Source of the DNA: Leptolyngbyaceae cyanobacterium SM1_3_5
GTDB taxonomy: Bacteria; Cyanobacteriota; Cyanobacteriia; Elainellales; Elainellaceae
Assembly: GCA_012031475.1 (NCBI GenBank)
Contig: JAAUTJ010000212.1
Span: 1 to 7,568, forward strand
Reading direction: 5' to 3'
DNA: 7,568 bases
Shown: one piece after another, positions 1 through 6,177 of the stretch
How positions within the stretch are numbered: position 1 is the stretch's first letter
How the letters are laid out: the number at the start of each line of letters is the position of its first letter
The notes under the pieces: generated by a model
The model's database searches: none
What the model was told of the DNA's origin: nothing
Seen by the model: the letters and a program-made list of their open reading frames with translations, nothing else
Made by a program: the position numbers and the translations under genes

Positions 1-35
1 CCTGAAAACCTGCCGGACTCAATAAATCCAGCGTA

Positions 36-1277
36 CTAGAGATTTGCATGGCTCGCCCAAAGGAGGCGAAGCCACTCGCTTTGATACAGCACTTGCCCGT
101 GCCGCATCGTCAGCAGCAGATCAGCGGGCGTGATGCGAGAGACGACCGAGGCGACTACATTTCGAGTCGATCGCAAATGCGGCTGTGTGAAGTCCAGCAG
201 AACGAGATCGGCAGGCAGTCCCGCTTCCAAATAGCCGTAGGTGTCGCCGCCCAAGAAGGCGCGAATGTTGCTCGTTGCCATTTGCAGAATCGATCGCGGC
301 TCAGGCCGAATCGCATCGCCAAACTGACTTTTGGCAATTTTGTAAGTAAAGTCGAGTTCGGCCAGCAGATTGGGGCTGTTTAGCAAGCCGTTATCGGTTC
401 CCAGCAGCAGATTCGCATCACTTTCCAAGAGGGCAGCGATCGGCGGCAGCGGCAAGCCCAAGTTCGCATTCGCTCTGGGGTTGAGAACAACATTGCGGCG
501 ATCGCGAGACAGCAACGCGATTTCTTCGGCAGTGGCAACAGTCGCATGAATGATCAGATCCGGATCATAAAGGTCGATCGCCCGCTCCAAATCGCCTCGC
601 CCCGTCCGCGTCACGCTGAGCGATCGATAGCCGTCGTTTTCCAAACAGTGAATTGCGCGAATTTTGTCAGACGCGATCGCTCGAATTTCCTGCCAGGCGC
701 GATCGGTTAAATCGTTCATTGTGCTTTCCGAAAAGCCATCGGCAACGGTCAGAATCGCTTTCAGTTCTGCGATCGCCTCAGCCTGCAAGCTCGATCGATT
801 CGCTTCCAGTTCCGCCTCGGTAAACGGCAGATCGTGAAACTGACCGAGGACGATCGATCGCACTCCGGTTTGCTCGGATGCTGCCTTGAGCAGTTCCGCT
901 CCGGCCACGCCCTGTTCGCGAAAATCGACATGGGCGATCGTGCCCGTTTGCGCCATGTAGCGCAGGTGGTTGGCAATGTGTTCGAGATGTTCGGCGGGCG
1001 ATCGCTTTGCCAGTTCGCGATATTTGTAGCCGTGTGGTCGAAAAAATCCTTGTTCCAGCGTCATGCCTGTCGCGCCATCCGGCAGGCACGAATCGCCCAT
1101 GTGCGTATGAGCGTTGTACAGTCCGGGCATGACGACGATCGCCCCGTGATCGATCGCCTGAACGGGCGCACCCAAATCGAGACGATCGATCGTGTCACTT
1201 TTGACAACGAGGCGATCGCAGTGGTGCGGAATTAACTCCGCACCGTGCAGCACAATACAGTCGGAAAGTTCCAGCAT
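36..1277 (-). CDS. ATZ/TRZ-type metal-dependent amidohydrolase (probable deaminase)
   Basis: This is a 413-residue protein of the amidohydrolase superfamily, a cytosolic TIM-barrel hydrolase with a divalent metal. Visible ligands are HTH (H57, H59) after a PGLYNAH strand, H210 within HCLE, H244 in IIHAT, and D295 in GTDNG. The H210xxE213 spacing matches the HxxE motif of the deaminase subgroup (ATZ/TRZ, SAH/MTA deaminase, guanine deaminase relatives), and NPRANANLG before GTDNG matches the family's PxSNxxLG segment. It is not a close CodA match, because CodA has different sequences around its metal sites. The ATG at 1277 is chosen because it lies 4 nt after the permease stop and starts the usual N-terminal beta domain; a GTG at 1301 would add 8 residues. 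Neither has a strong Shine-Dalgarno, so translational coupling is likely. The neighbouring permease suggests a nucleobase-like substrate, but the exact substrate is inference. Confidence 0.88.
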   Translation of the reverse strand: MLELSDCIVLHGAELIPHHCDRLVVKSDTIDRLDLGAPVQAIDHGAIVVMPGLYNAHTHMGDSCLPDGATGMTLEQGFFRPHGYKYRELAKRSPAEHLEHIANHLRYMAQTGTIAHVDFREQGVAGAELLKAASEQTGVRSIVLGQFHDLPFTEAELEANRSSLQAEAIAELKAILTVADGFSESTMNDLTDRAWQEIRAIASDKIRAIHCLENDGYRSLSVTRTGRGDLERAIDLYDPDLIIHATVATAEEIALLSRDRRNVVLNPRANANLGLPLPPIAALLESDANLLLGTDNGLLNSPNLLAELDFTYKIAKSQFGDAIRPEPRSILQMATSNIRAFLGGDTYGYLEAGLPADLVLLDFTQPHLRSTRNVVASVVSRITPADLLLTMRHGQVLYQSEWLRLLWASHANL

Positions 1278-1281
1278 CCGG

Positions 1282-2580
1282 CTAGCGGATGGCCTGAACA
1301 CGCTGCGGCAGAACCCGAATCAAAATCGCATACAGACCAGCGGCGATGATGATGCCGTTGACAGCCGGAATTCCCCAGCCTAGCTGACCGGAGAGAAATG
1401 CGATCGAGGCGGCAGCGACATAGGCGATGATGCCTGCCCAGTTGAAGGCGGGTTGGGGCGAATCGATCGCGGGAAATTGACCTCGGTGACGCAGCCAAAA
1501 GTCCGCCATAATAATGCCGCCGACCGGAGGAATGACCGAGCCGAGGAAAATCAGGTAGGGAATGATCTGGTTATAGATGCCGCTGAGCGACAAGATGTAG
1601 GCCAGCGTTGCGCCAGCCAAAACGAAAATCGTTCGCTTGGTGACGCGAAAGAAATTCGCTCCGGCCATCGAGAAAGCGTAGATCGTGTTGTCTTGCGTTG
1701 TCCAAACGTTGAGAATCAGCAAAATCAAGCCAAAAAACAGCAAGCCCTGCTGCGCCATCGCCTGAATCAGATCTTCGCTGCCATAAACCAAGGTGCAAAA
1801 GGCTCCGGTGAAAACCAAAATGCCATTAACGACCAGAAACGCGAGCAGGGTAGTACTGATCGCAGTCTTGCCCGTATCTGCAAAGCGGCTCCAGTTGGTT
1901 GACTGCGTTCCACCAGAGATGAACGTGCCGATCACAACGGCGAGCGCGGCAGAGAAACTAAGGTTGCCTGTGGGCGCGATCGCCTGCATCTCGGCAAAGC
2001 TGCCCCCATCGCCCAGCGCAATTCCCAAACTGACTGCCAGCAAAATCAACATGGCAGGAACGGCCAGACGGCTGAGCCAGTCCATCGCCGTGTAGCCAAA
2101 ATAGGCCGTTGCACAAAATCCATACGTGAAAATCAGCACAATCAGCCAGTTCCACGATTCCGGCAGACCCGTTAGCTGATTGAGCGACTGGGCAACAAAG
2201 GAATTGGTGACGGCATACCAGCCGATTTGCGTTGCGCCCAAAATGAAATCGACCCAGCGTGACCCGACATTGCCAAAGCTAAAGCGAGCCATCAGCACGG
2301 TTGCCAGTCCGCTTTTCTGCGCGATGTAGCCCAAGGCCGCACAGTATGCGCCTAAGATCACGTTGCCGATTAAGATCACCGAAATCAAATCAGGAAAGAA
2401 GCGAAAGGCGGGGCCAATTTGTCCACCTGCAATCAGCGTGGTTGAGGTGAAGGCAAAACCGATCATCAAAGGAGCCAGCGACCAAAACGATCGCCGCGCC
2501 GACATGGGAACTGGAGAAAGCGGATAGTCCTGGCTGGCCTGTGTGGTTGATGCGCCAATCCCAGGTTCAGAAGTTGTCAT
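1282..2580 (-). CDS. codB: CodB-like NCS1 nucleobase (cytosine/purine) permease
   Basis: This 432-residue inner-membrane protein of the NCS1 (nucleobase:cation symporter-1) family probably imports cytosine or a related nucleobase. After a polar N-terminus of about 25 residues, VPxSAR leads into roughly 12 hydrophobic segments. Blocks shared with E. coli CodB as I remember it include LGYIAxKxGL (83-92), ARFSFG (98-103), GATQIGW (115-121), GTFISGGT (218-225), NVWTTQDN (291-298) and IPPVGGIIMAD (350-360). Length is close to the family norm of about 420. The ATG at 2580 has a good ribosome-binding site (AAGGG, 5 nt spacing). It is the first gene of a two-gene unit with the amidohydrolase downstream, consistent with uptake followed by deamination. 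Family assignment is firm; cytosine rather than another purine or pyrimidine as substrate is inferred from overall resemblance. Confidence 0.9.
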   Translation of the reverse strand: MTTSEPGIGASTTQASQDYPLSPVPMSARRSFWSLAPLMIGFAFTSTTLIAGGQIGPAFRFFPDLISVILIGNVILGAYCAALGYIAQKSGLATVLMARFSFGNVGSRWVDFILGATQIGWYAVTNSFVAQSLNQLTGLPESWNWLIVLIFTYGFCATAYFGYTAMDWLSRLAVPAMLILLAVSLGIALGDGGSFAEMQAIAPTGNLSFSAALAVVIGTFISGGTQSTNWSRFADTGKTAISTTLLAFLVVNGILVFTGAFCTLVYGSEDLIQAMAQQGLLFFGLILLILNVWTTQDNTIYAFSMAGANFFRVTKRTIFVLAGATLAYILSLSGIYNQIIPYLIFLGSVIPPVGGIIMADFWLRHRGQFPAIDSPQPAFNWAGIIAYVAAASIAFLSGQLGWGIPAVNGIIIAAGLYAILIRVLPQRVQAIR

Positions 2581-2640
2581 GGCTGCCCTTTTTAGAAAAC
2601 TCTAGGATGGGCTTATTGTTGAGCCTGTCCGGGCGCAAAG
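2581..2640 (-). promoter_or_regulatory. Leader of the permease gene: ribosome-binding site and weak hairpin
   Basis: AAGGG (2586-2590, minus) sits 5 nt before the permease ATG. Further upstream the leader can form an imperfect hairpin: GGACAGGCT (minus, about 2618-2626) pairs with AGCCCATCC (about 2601-2609) across an AT-rich loop, with two central mismatches. I do not recognise a known riboswitch class. It could be a weak regulatory stem or chance. Confidence 0.35.
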
Positions 2641-2685
2641 AAGTATTGTGTGTGACGAATTGGCGATCGCCCGCGCAAAAGCAAT

Positions 2686-3312
2686 CTACCGCTCTGCGAT
2701 CGCTTCAACCGCAACTAAGAATTCGGTGACGGCATCGTATCGATCGTGATAGGTGATGTAGCGCGTGAACAAATCCAGCGGGAAATTTTCGATTAGTCCG
2801 GTATTTTTGACCTGTTCGTATTGCTGATTTCGCAAGCGATAGATCGTCAGCAGGCCATCTTCCCAGAACCAAACTTCCGCAACGCCCATGCGCCGATAGC
2901 CTTCGAGTCGATCGATCCCGCCGCTCGTCACGGTCACTTCAAACACCAAATCGGGATATGGATTTCGCGCCCCAATGCTAAAGGATTCATCTGGCTCATT
3001 TCTTGCGCCCTGCTCCTTCCGTCCCAAAGTAGGCTTGCCGCGACTGTAGAACCGAATATTTTTCGATCGCAAATAGGCTTCGAGCAATACGCGCAGGGTT
3101 GCCTTTGCGTCTTCATGCTCCTCGCCGATCGTCATAATCTCCAGCGTCCCATCCAAATAGGCCAGCTTCACCCCAGCAAAATCTTCGAGGGAGCGATCGA
3201 ACTCCTCAAGCTGCTCCCAGGTGAGATCGTGAACAACTTTCGCCTGTTTCGGTTGGAGGAACGTTCCAATCGTGCCGTCATGATTACCTCTAGCAAGGCA
3301 GGATTTACACAC
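2686..3312 (-). CDS. Uma2 family (DUF820) endonuclease-like protein, 5' end possibly frameshifted
   Basis: This is a PD-(D/E)XK-fold protein of the Uma2/DUF820 family, which is expanded in cyanobacteria and whose biological role is largely unknown. Numbered from the GTG at 3312 (208 residues), the family core runs from about LQPKQAKVVHDLTWEQ (residue 19 on) through LDGTLEIM (53-60), GEEHE (63-67), NEPDESFSIG (105-114), YPDLVFEVTVTSGG (119-132) and YRRMGVAEVWFWED (139-152). D121 and E125 are the likely acidic pair of the nuclease core. The first 15 residues do not resemble the family and the GTG has no ribosome-binding site. By contrast an ideal GAGG plus ATG at 3279-3290 is one base out of frame. 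The gene is therefore either frameshifted near its start or started unusually. It appears to stand alone, with a terminator-like hairpin upstream. Confidence 0.82.
   Translation of the reverse strand: MCKSCLARGNHDGTIGTFLQPKQAKVVHDLTWEQLEEFDRSLEDFAGVKLAYLDGTLEIMTIGEEHEDAKATLRVLLEAYLRSKNIRFYSRGKPTLGRKEQGARNEPDESFSIGARNPYPDLVFEVTVTSGGIDRLEGYRRMGVAEVWFWEDGLLTIYRLRNQQYEQVKNTGLIENFPLDLFTRYITYHDRYDAVTEFLVAVEAIAER
3279..3290 (-). promoter_or_regulatory. Strong ribosome-binding site plus ATG, out of frame with Uma2
   Basis: On the minus strand GAGGTAATCATG gives GAGG 5 nt before an ATG (3279-3281). Read in its own frame this ATG hits a stop after about 37 codons. The adjoining frame carries the Uma2 protein. 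If one base were restored just after this ATG (for example ATGACGGCAACG), translation would begin MTATIGTFLQPKQ, which looks like a normal Uma2 N-terminus. This is probably the ancestral start. Confidence 0.6.
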
Positions 3313-3338
3313 TACTTTAGTGGGATTTTGCTCAAGAC

Positions 3339-3375
3339 AAAAAAGCGATCGCTTGCTGTTCGCGATCGCCTTTTT
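3339..3375 (-). terminator. Rho-independent terminator built from two HIP1 octamers
   Basis: Two GCGATCGC octamers (3345-3352 and 3362-3369) form a perfect 8-bp stem with a 9-nt loop. They are flanked by A6 on the left and, after one C, T5 on the right, so the structure reads as a terminator on both strands. On the minus strand it lies about 30 nt after the metalloprotease stop and is followed by T6. GCGATCGC is itself a palindrome, so each arm could also fold on itself. Confidence 0.72.
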
Positions 3376-3405
3376 GAGAAATCAAGATCAACTTTCCGCC
3401 GAAGC

Positions 3406-4257
3406 TTATCGCAACGCCTGAATGCGCGATCGATAGGCGGCATCATCTTGACCGATGCCTTGATCGGCAGTGGTCGGATTGATGGCGCGTTGTAGGGCAG
3501 TGATGCGATCGTTGGTGGCCGGATGGGTGCTTAAGAAGGTGGGAATCGAGCCGCGTCCGGTCAGCTTTTGCATGAAATCGACCATTGCCCCTGGTGCATA
3601 GCCCGCGCTGGTGAGGGTGGCAAGGCCAAGCTGATCGGCTTCAAACTCGGCTTGGCGGCTGTGCGGACGGCGAATTGCCAGTTCCACGCCCAAGTTGACC
3701 GCAGAACTGCGATCGAGTCCTGCCGCAGTCACGAGGCCAGAGGCGATCGCCGCTTCGCGCATCTGCTCGACCGCATGACGACCTGCAATATGGCCGATTT
3801 CGTGGCCGATGACGCTGGCAAGTTGCGCTTCGTTGTCTGCCGTCTCCATCAAGCCCGTTGTCACATAGACATAGCCGCCCATTGTCGCAAACGCATTCAC
3901 CTGATCGTTATCGACCACTTGAAACACATAAGGGATGTCGGGACGGCTGCTGAAGGGTGCGAGGCGCTGACCAATTTCGTTGACATAGCTGCGGATGTTG
4001 GCGTCGCTGACGAGGCGAAATTCTTGGCTGGTAAGCTGGTCGTTGATGCGGCGACCGAGTTCGACCTCTTGGCGATCGCCCAAATTGGAAAGCTGAATCA
4101 CCTGCACCCCGCGCAAAATCAAATCCAGCCAGGGAATCGCCGGACTGGGCTGCGCCGTAGACAAAATCAAGCTCAGGGCAACCAAGGTTGAAATTAAGCC
4201 ATACAGCCAGCGACGACGCAGCCGATCGATCGAGCCAAGCAGAGTTTGAAGCAGCAT
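3406..4257 (-). CDS. M48 family zinc metalloprotease, exported or membrane-anchored
   Basis: This 283-residue protein is a gluzincin peptidase of family M48 (BepA/YfgC-like and Oma1-like group). A basic N-terminus (DRLRRR, 11-16) precedes a hydrophobic segment (about 19-36), with a possible signal peptidase site near SPA-IP (38-42); export or membrane anchoring facing the periplasm is likely. The zinc site is HEIGH (H152, E153, H156), with the third ligand E204 in EFEAD (204-208). NAFATMGGYVYVTTGL (121-136) and STHPATNDRI (243-252) are typical M48 blocks. The ATG at 4257 is chosen because it places a normal signal region at the N-terminus; the open frame continues upstream to 4539 but would overlap the divergent gene. 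There is no clear ribosome-binding site. Relatives act in outer-membrane or envelope protein quality control; that role here is inference. Confidence 0.9.
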   Translation of the reverse strand: MLLQTLLGSIDRLRRRWLYGLISTLVALSLILSTAQPSPAIPWLDLILRGVQVIQLSNLGDRQEVELGRRINDQLTSQEFRLVSDANIRSYVNEIGQRLAPFSSRPDIPYVFQVVDNDQVNAFATMGGYVYVTTGLMETADNEAQLASVIGHEIGHIAGRHAVEQMREAAIASGLVTAAGLDRSSAVNLGVELAIRRPHSRQAEFEADQLGLATLTSAGYAPGAMVDFMQKLTGRGSIPTFLSTHPATNDRITALQRAINPTTADQGIGQDDAAYRSRIQALR

Positions 4258-4326
4258 AGAGGGTTGGCTGAAAGTGGAACAGGGACGATAAGCTGGGCGA
4301 CGATCGCGATCGCAATTTTGTTGCCC

Positions 4327-4335
4327 TGCTAGAAT
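4327..4335 (+). promoter_or_regulatory. Candidate extended -10 promoter for the DUF4330 gene
   Basis: TGCTAGAAT has the TGn extension and one mismatch to TATAAT. It lies in the 150-bp divergent gap about 72 nt before the DUF4330 ATG. No convincing -35 box is visible. The motif is part of the palindrome TAGAATTCTA, so a minus-strand -10 for the metalloprotease could overlap it. Confidence 0.35.
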
Positions 4336-4407
4336 TCTAAAAAATTTGTGCGCTTCGATCGGCAAAACTGCTAGAGTGCCTTCTGGAGATGCGTTTGGTA
4401 AAGCGGT

Positions 4408-4938
4408 ATGGCAATTCTTGATTCTCAAGGACGACTGTTTGGCAAGGTTAGCCTGCTGGACATTGGTGCGGCACTGGTGATCTTGCTGGTGATTTTTGGG
4501 GTGTTTTTCTACCCTGGCACAGGCGGCTCGGTGGCGCAAGTCGGCACTCAGACCAAGGCGATCGAGGTGGATGCCATTGTGCGCGGCTTATCGGTGGCTC
4601 AGCCCGACAAGCTGATGACCGACATCAAAGCGGCTCAAAAAACGAATATCATCATCCGCAATCAGCCTTACGGCCAAATCAACGTGAAGGACGTGAAGCC
4701 GCTGCCGCGCACCGTCACTGTTTCGCAGCCGGATGGCAGCGTCAAAGCTTTTCCTGACCCGCGCCCGGAGATGGCCTACAGTGCCGATATGCTGATGACT
4801 TTGGGCGGCAACGCGAATATTACCGACGATGGCCCCGTGTTGGGAAATAACAAAATCAAAATCGGAACGCCGATCGAACTCGAAGGCCAAACCTATCGCT
4901 TCAACGCCACGATCGTCGAAGTTCGCATTCCACAATAA
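4408..4938 (+). CDS. DUF4330 domain-containing membrane protein
   Basis: This 176-residue protein matches the cyanobacterial DUF4330 family, whose function is unknown. It begins MAILDSQGRLFGKVSLLDIG, followed by one transmembrane helix (about 16-35, rich in L, V, I and F) and then a soluble domain of about 140 residues, probably extracytoplasmic. The soluble part has alternating strand-like stretches: IEVDAIVRGLSV, TNIIIRNQPYGQINVKDVKPL, VTVSQPDGSV and a closing ATIVEVRIPQ. Length is usual for the family. The ATG at 4408 has no near Shine-Dalgarno; GGAG lies 19 nt away, too far to act normally. It is the only complete plus-strand gene here, divergent from the metalloprotease and convergent with DUF4335, so it is most likely monocistronic and ends at the terminator just downstream. 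Confidence 0.87.
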   Translation: MAILDSQGRLFGKVSLLDIGAALVILLVIFGVFFYPGTGGSVAQVGTQTKAIEVDAIVRGLSVAQPDKLMTDIKAAQKTNIIIRNQPYGQINVKDVKPLPRTVTVSQPDGSVKAFPDPRPEMAYSADMLMTLGGNANITDDGPVLGNNKIKIGTPIELEGQTYRFNATIVEVRIPQ

Positions 4939-4956
4939 GCCCGTTCAATCTAAAAG

Positions 4957-5006
4957 AATCGCCCCGCTCGATCGCCCTTTCGGACATAGCATCGGGGCGA
5001 TTTTTC
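4957..5006 (+). terminator. Bidirectional Rho-independent terminator between convergent genes
   Basis: AATCGCCCCG (4957-4966) pairs perfectly with CGGGGCGATT (4993-5002), a 10-bp stem with a 26-nt loop, followed by a T run (TTTTTC, 5001-5006) starting 18 nt after the DUF4330 stop is passed. On the minus strand the stem is followed by TTCTTTTA, so it can also stop transcription from DUF4335. TTTTTCTAAC is repeated directly at 5001-5010 and 5013-5022. Confidence 0.8.
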
Positions 5007-5040
5007 TAACGGTTTTTCTAACCTAGCCTTGCTGATTCGC

Positions 5041-5057
5041 AAAAGCCGCCAGCGGCT
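5041..5057 (-). terminator. Short hairpin with T tract after DUF4335
   Basis: On the minus strand AGCCG-CTGG-CGGCT is followed at once by TTTT, 12 nt beyond the DUF4335 stop. The stem is short (5 bp, GC-rich) and the T tract only four long, so it is a weak intrinsic terminator candidate backed up by the stronger bidirectional one further on. Confidence 0.45.
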
Positions 5058-5068
5058 CGATCGTTCCG

Positions 5069-6058
5069 CTATGAATTTGGTTCGCCGTGCCAAGGACTCA
5101 CCTGCACGATACCGTTTGGCGTGAAGACCACACGCATCTGCGCGATCGGCTCACGGTTGGGCGCATTTGGGTCGATCGGCTGATAGCTGTTGTCGAGCAG
5201 CGGCGTTTCACGCACATGCGCGATCGAAGCGTCATTCACAAACTTGAAGCCCAAAATATCGCCTTCTCTGGAAACCGCAACGCGATATTCAAGCGGATCA
5301 TCAAAGGCAGGCGGCTTTTGCGTCCACTCGCGAGCAAGCTGGTCGCGCAAATCGAGCTTAAGCTGACGAATCGTTTCTGCGTTGGTAATTTCCGGCGTGT
5401 TGTTCAGCAGCGCGGTCACGTCGGCTTCGCTGGGTGTTGCGCCCGGACTGGGAGACGCGATCGGGCTGTCGGTCGGGCTGTCGATCGAATCGGGTGAAGG
5501 CGTTTCGGCGGCGGGAGTGTCGATCGAATCGGGTTCGGGTGGACTGCCTGCCGCTGGGTCAGGCGTGGGCGACACTTCGCTGATCGCACCCGACGAGGTG
5601 TTTTCACTCGCAGGTTCAGGGCGGCGCACTTCAGGAATGGGAACGAAGAACAGCAAGGCGGCGGCGGCGGCCAAGCTCGACAGGCCGATCGCGGCGGGTG
5701 CGGCTCGCTGGGCGATCGGTTCGCTGGCGGCAACATAGCGCTTGGAGAGCGGCGCGAGAGCGAGCTTGAAATCTGGCAGCGTTTGCGGATCGGCCACAAA
5801 CTGATCGATCGCTTCAACCAGATCGAAAAGCTGAACGGTACCGAGATCGATCGCTTGCGGTTGCGCTCCATCGGCTTGAGGCAGGACGGTGAGGCGATGA
5901 TGATTGGCATCGAGCTTTTGAAGCTGGACGACGCCCTGCGCGATCGGATGCTGAATGCCGCTCAAAAATTCCTGGGCATATTGCGAGACGCAGGCCGCAA
6001 GGCTTTCAAAAATTCGCGTCCGCCTGCGATCGGCTGTTCGTTGCCGCTGAAGTGACAT
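5069..6058 (-). CDS. DUF4335 domain-containing protein, main body of a frameshifted gene
   Basis: This open frame (329 codons from an ATG at 6058) carries all but the N-terminus of a cyanobacterial DUF4335 protein, a family of unknown function. The first ~15 residues (MSLQRQRTADRRRT...) are a basic artefact of reading the N-terminal exon-like stretch in the wrong frame. Family sequence begins at about residue 17 with FESLAACVSQYAQEFLSGI. A cytosolic part (17-115) is followed by a transmembrane segment (about 123-142), a linker rich in P, S, D and E (145-212), and a C-terminal domain (213-329) containing EYRVAVSREGDILGF and VFTPNGIVQVSPWHG. It is probably anchored in the membrane with the C-terminal domain outside. 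The real start is at 6177 in another frame; restoring one base near 6010 gives 369 residues. It follows DUF3038 in a two-gene unit. Confidence 0.82.
   Translation of the reverse strand: MSLQRQRTADRRRTRIFESLAACVSQYAQEFLSGIQHPIAQGVVQLQKLDANHHRLTVLPQADGAQPQAIDLGTVQLFDLVEAIDQFVADPQTLPDFKLALAPLSKRYVAASEPIAQRAAPAAIGLSSLAAAAALLFFVPIPEVRRPEPASENTSSGAISEVSPTPDPAAGSPPEPDSIDTPAAETPSPDSIDSPTDSPIASPSPGATPSEADVTALLNNTPEITNAETIRQLKLDLRDQLAREWTQKPPAFDDPLEYRVAVSREGDILGFKFVNDASIAHVRETPLLDNSYQPIDPNAPNREPIAQMRVVFTPNGIVQVSPWHGEPNS
5480..5534 (-). repeat. 16-bp direct repeat in the DUF4335 linker
   Basis: GTCGATCGAATCGGGT occurs at 5480-5495 and again at 5519-5534, 39 bp apart and in frame, each encoding P-D-S-I-D in the proline/serine/aspartate-rich linker. 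A degenerate TCGGGCTGTC doublet lies beside it at about 5461-5481. This looks like local duplication within a flexible linker. Confidence 0.7.
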
Positions 6059-6177
6059 TCGGCATTCACCAGAATCGACAACAGCGGACGAATCGGATCA
6101 ACCGGAACGGCGGGATCGCCCAGTCCTTGCAGAATCAATTTGCAGTTGGGCAGGCTGTATTGGCGCAGAATCGTCAT
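5962..6177 (-). CDS. N-terminal part of DUF4335, displaced by a one-base frameshift
   Basis: Residues 1-56 of this 71-codon frame (MTILRQYSLPNCKL, then RPLLSILVNAECHFSG and EQPIAGGREF) match the typical DUF4335 N-terminus. After GREF the frame runs into unrelated sequence and stops, while the expected continuation FESLAACVSQYAQ appears in the -1 frame. The start is well supported: the ATG overlaps the DUF3038 stop as ATGA, and GGAG lies 7 nt upstream. As written, translation would yield only a truncated product. Treat this and 5069-6058 as one broken gene (5069-6177). Confidence 0.8.
   Translation of the reverse strand: MTILRQYSLPNCKLILQGLGDPAVPVDPIRPLLSILVNAECHFSGNEQPIAGGREFLKALRPASRNMPRNF
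6008..6012 (-). other. Frameshift site in DUF4335 at an A5/T5 run
   Basis: The minus strand reads GAATTTTTGAAAGCC. With six T instead of five it would read GAA TTT TTT GAA AGC, that is E-F-F-E-S, joining the N-terminal GGREF to FESLAACVSQYAQ without a gap. A single-base deletion in the homopolymer is the simplest explanation. Confidence 0.75.

Noticed and set aside
834..1235. Plus-strand open frame opposite the amidohydrolase
   Set aside because: The minus strand has all metal-binding motifs of an amidohydrolase; the plus frame has none recognisable.
36..1301. Naming the hydrolase codA
   Set aside because: Despite the CodB-like neighbour, the residues around its metal sites (HCLE, NPRANANLG, GTDNG) fit the ATZ/TRZ group rather than CodA.
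2581..2690. Known riboswitch (purine, preQ1 or guanidine type) before the permease
   Set aside because: I could not find the conserved core of any of these classes; only a weak imperfect hairpin is present.
2821..3495. Long plus-strand open frame (224 codons) opposite Uma2 and the metalloprotease end
   Set aside because: It lies antisense to two recognisable protein families, spans the terminator, and its translation has no family-like blocks.
3568..4191. Plus-strand open frame of 207 codons
   Set aside because: It is entirely antisense to the M48 protease; the opposite strand carries HEIGH and EFEAD in correct order, so this is a shadow frame.
4258..4539. Upstream extension of the metalloprotease frame to 377 codons
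   Set aside because: It would overlap the divergent DUF4330 gene and place about 94 polar residues before a normal signal segment.
6008..6012. Programmed ribosomal frameshifting in DUF4335
   Set aside because: The site lacks a good slippery heptamer (A TTT TTG re-pairs poorly in the P site), a T5 run is short for transcriptional slippage, and other genes in the window show similar one-base losses.
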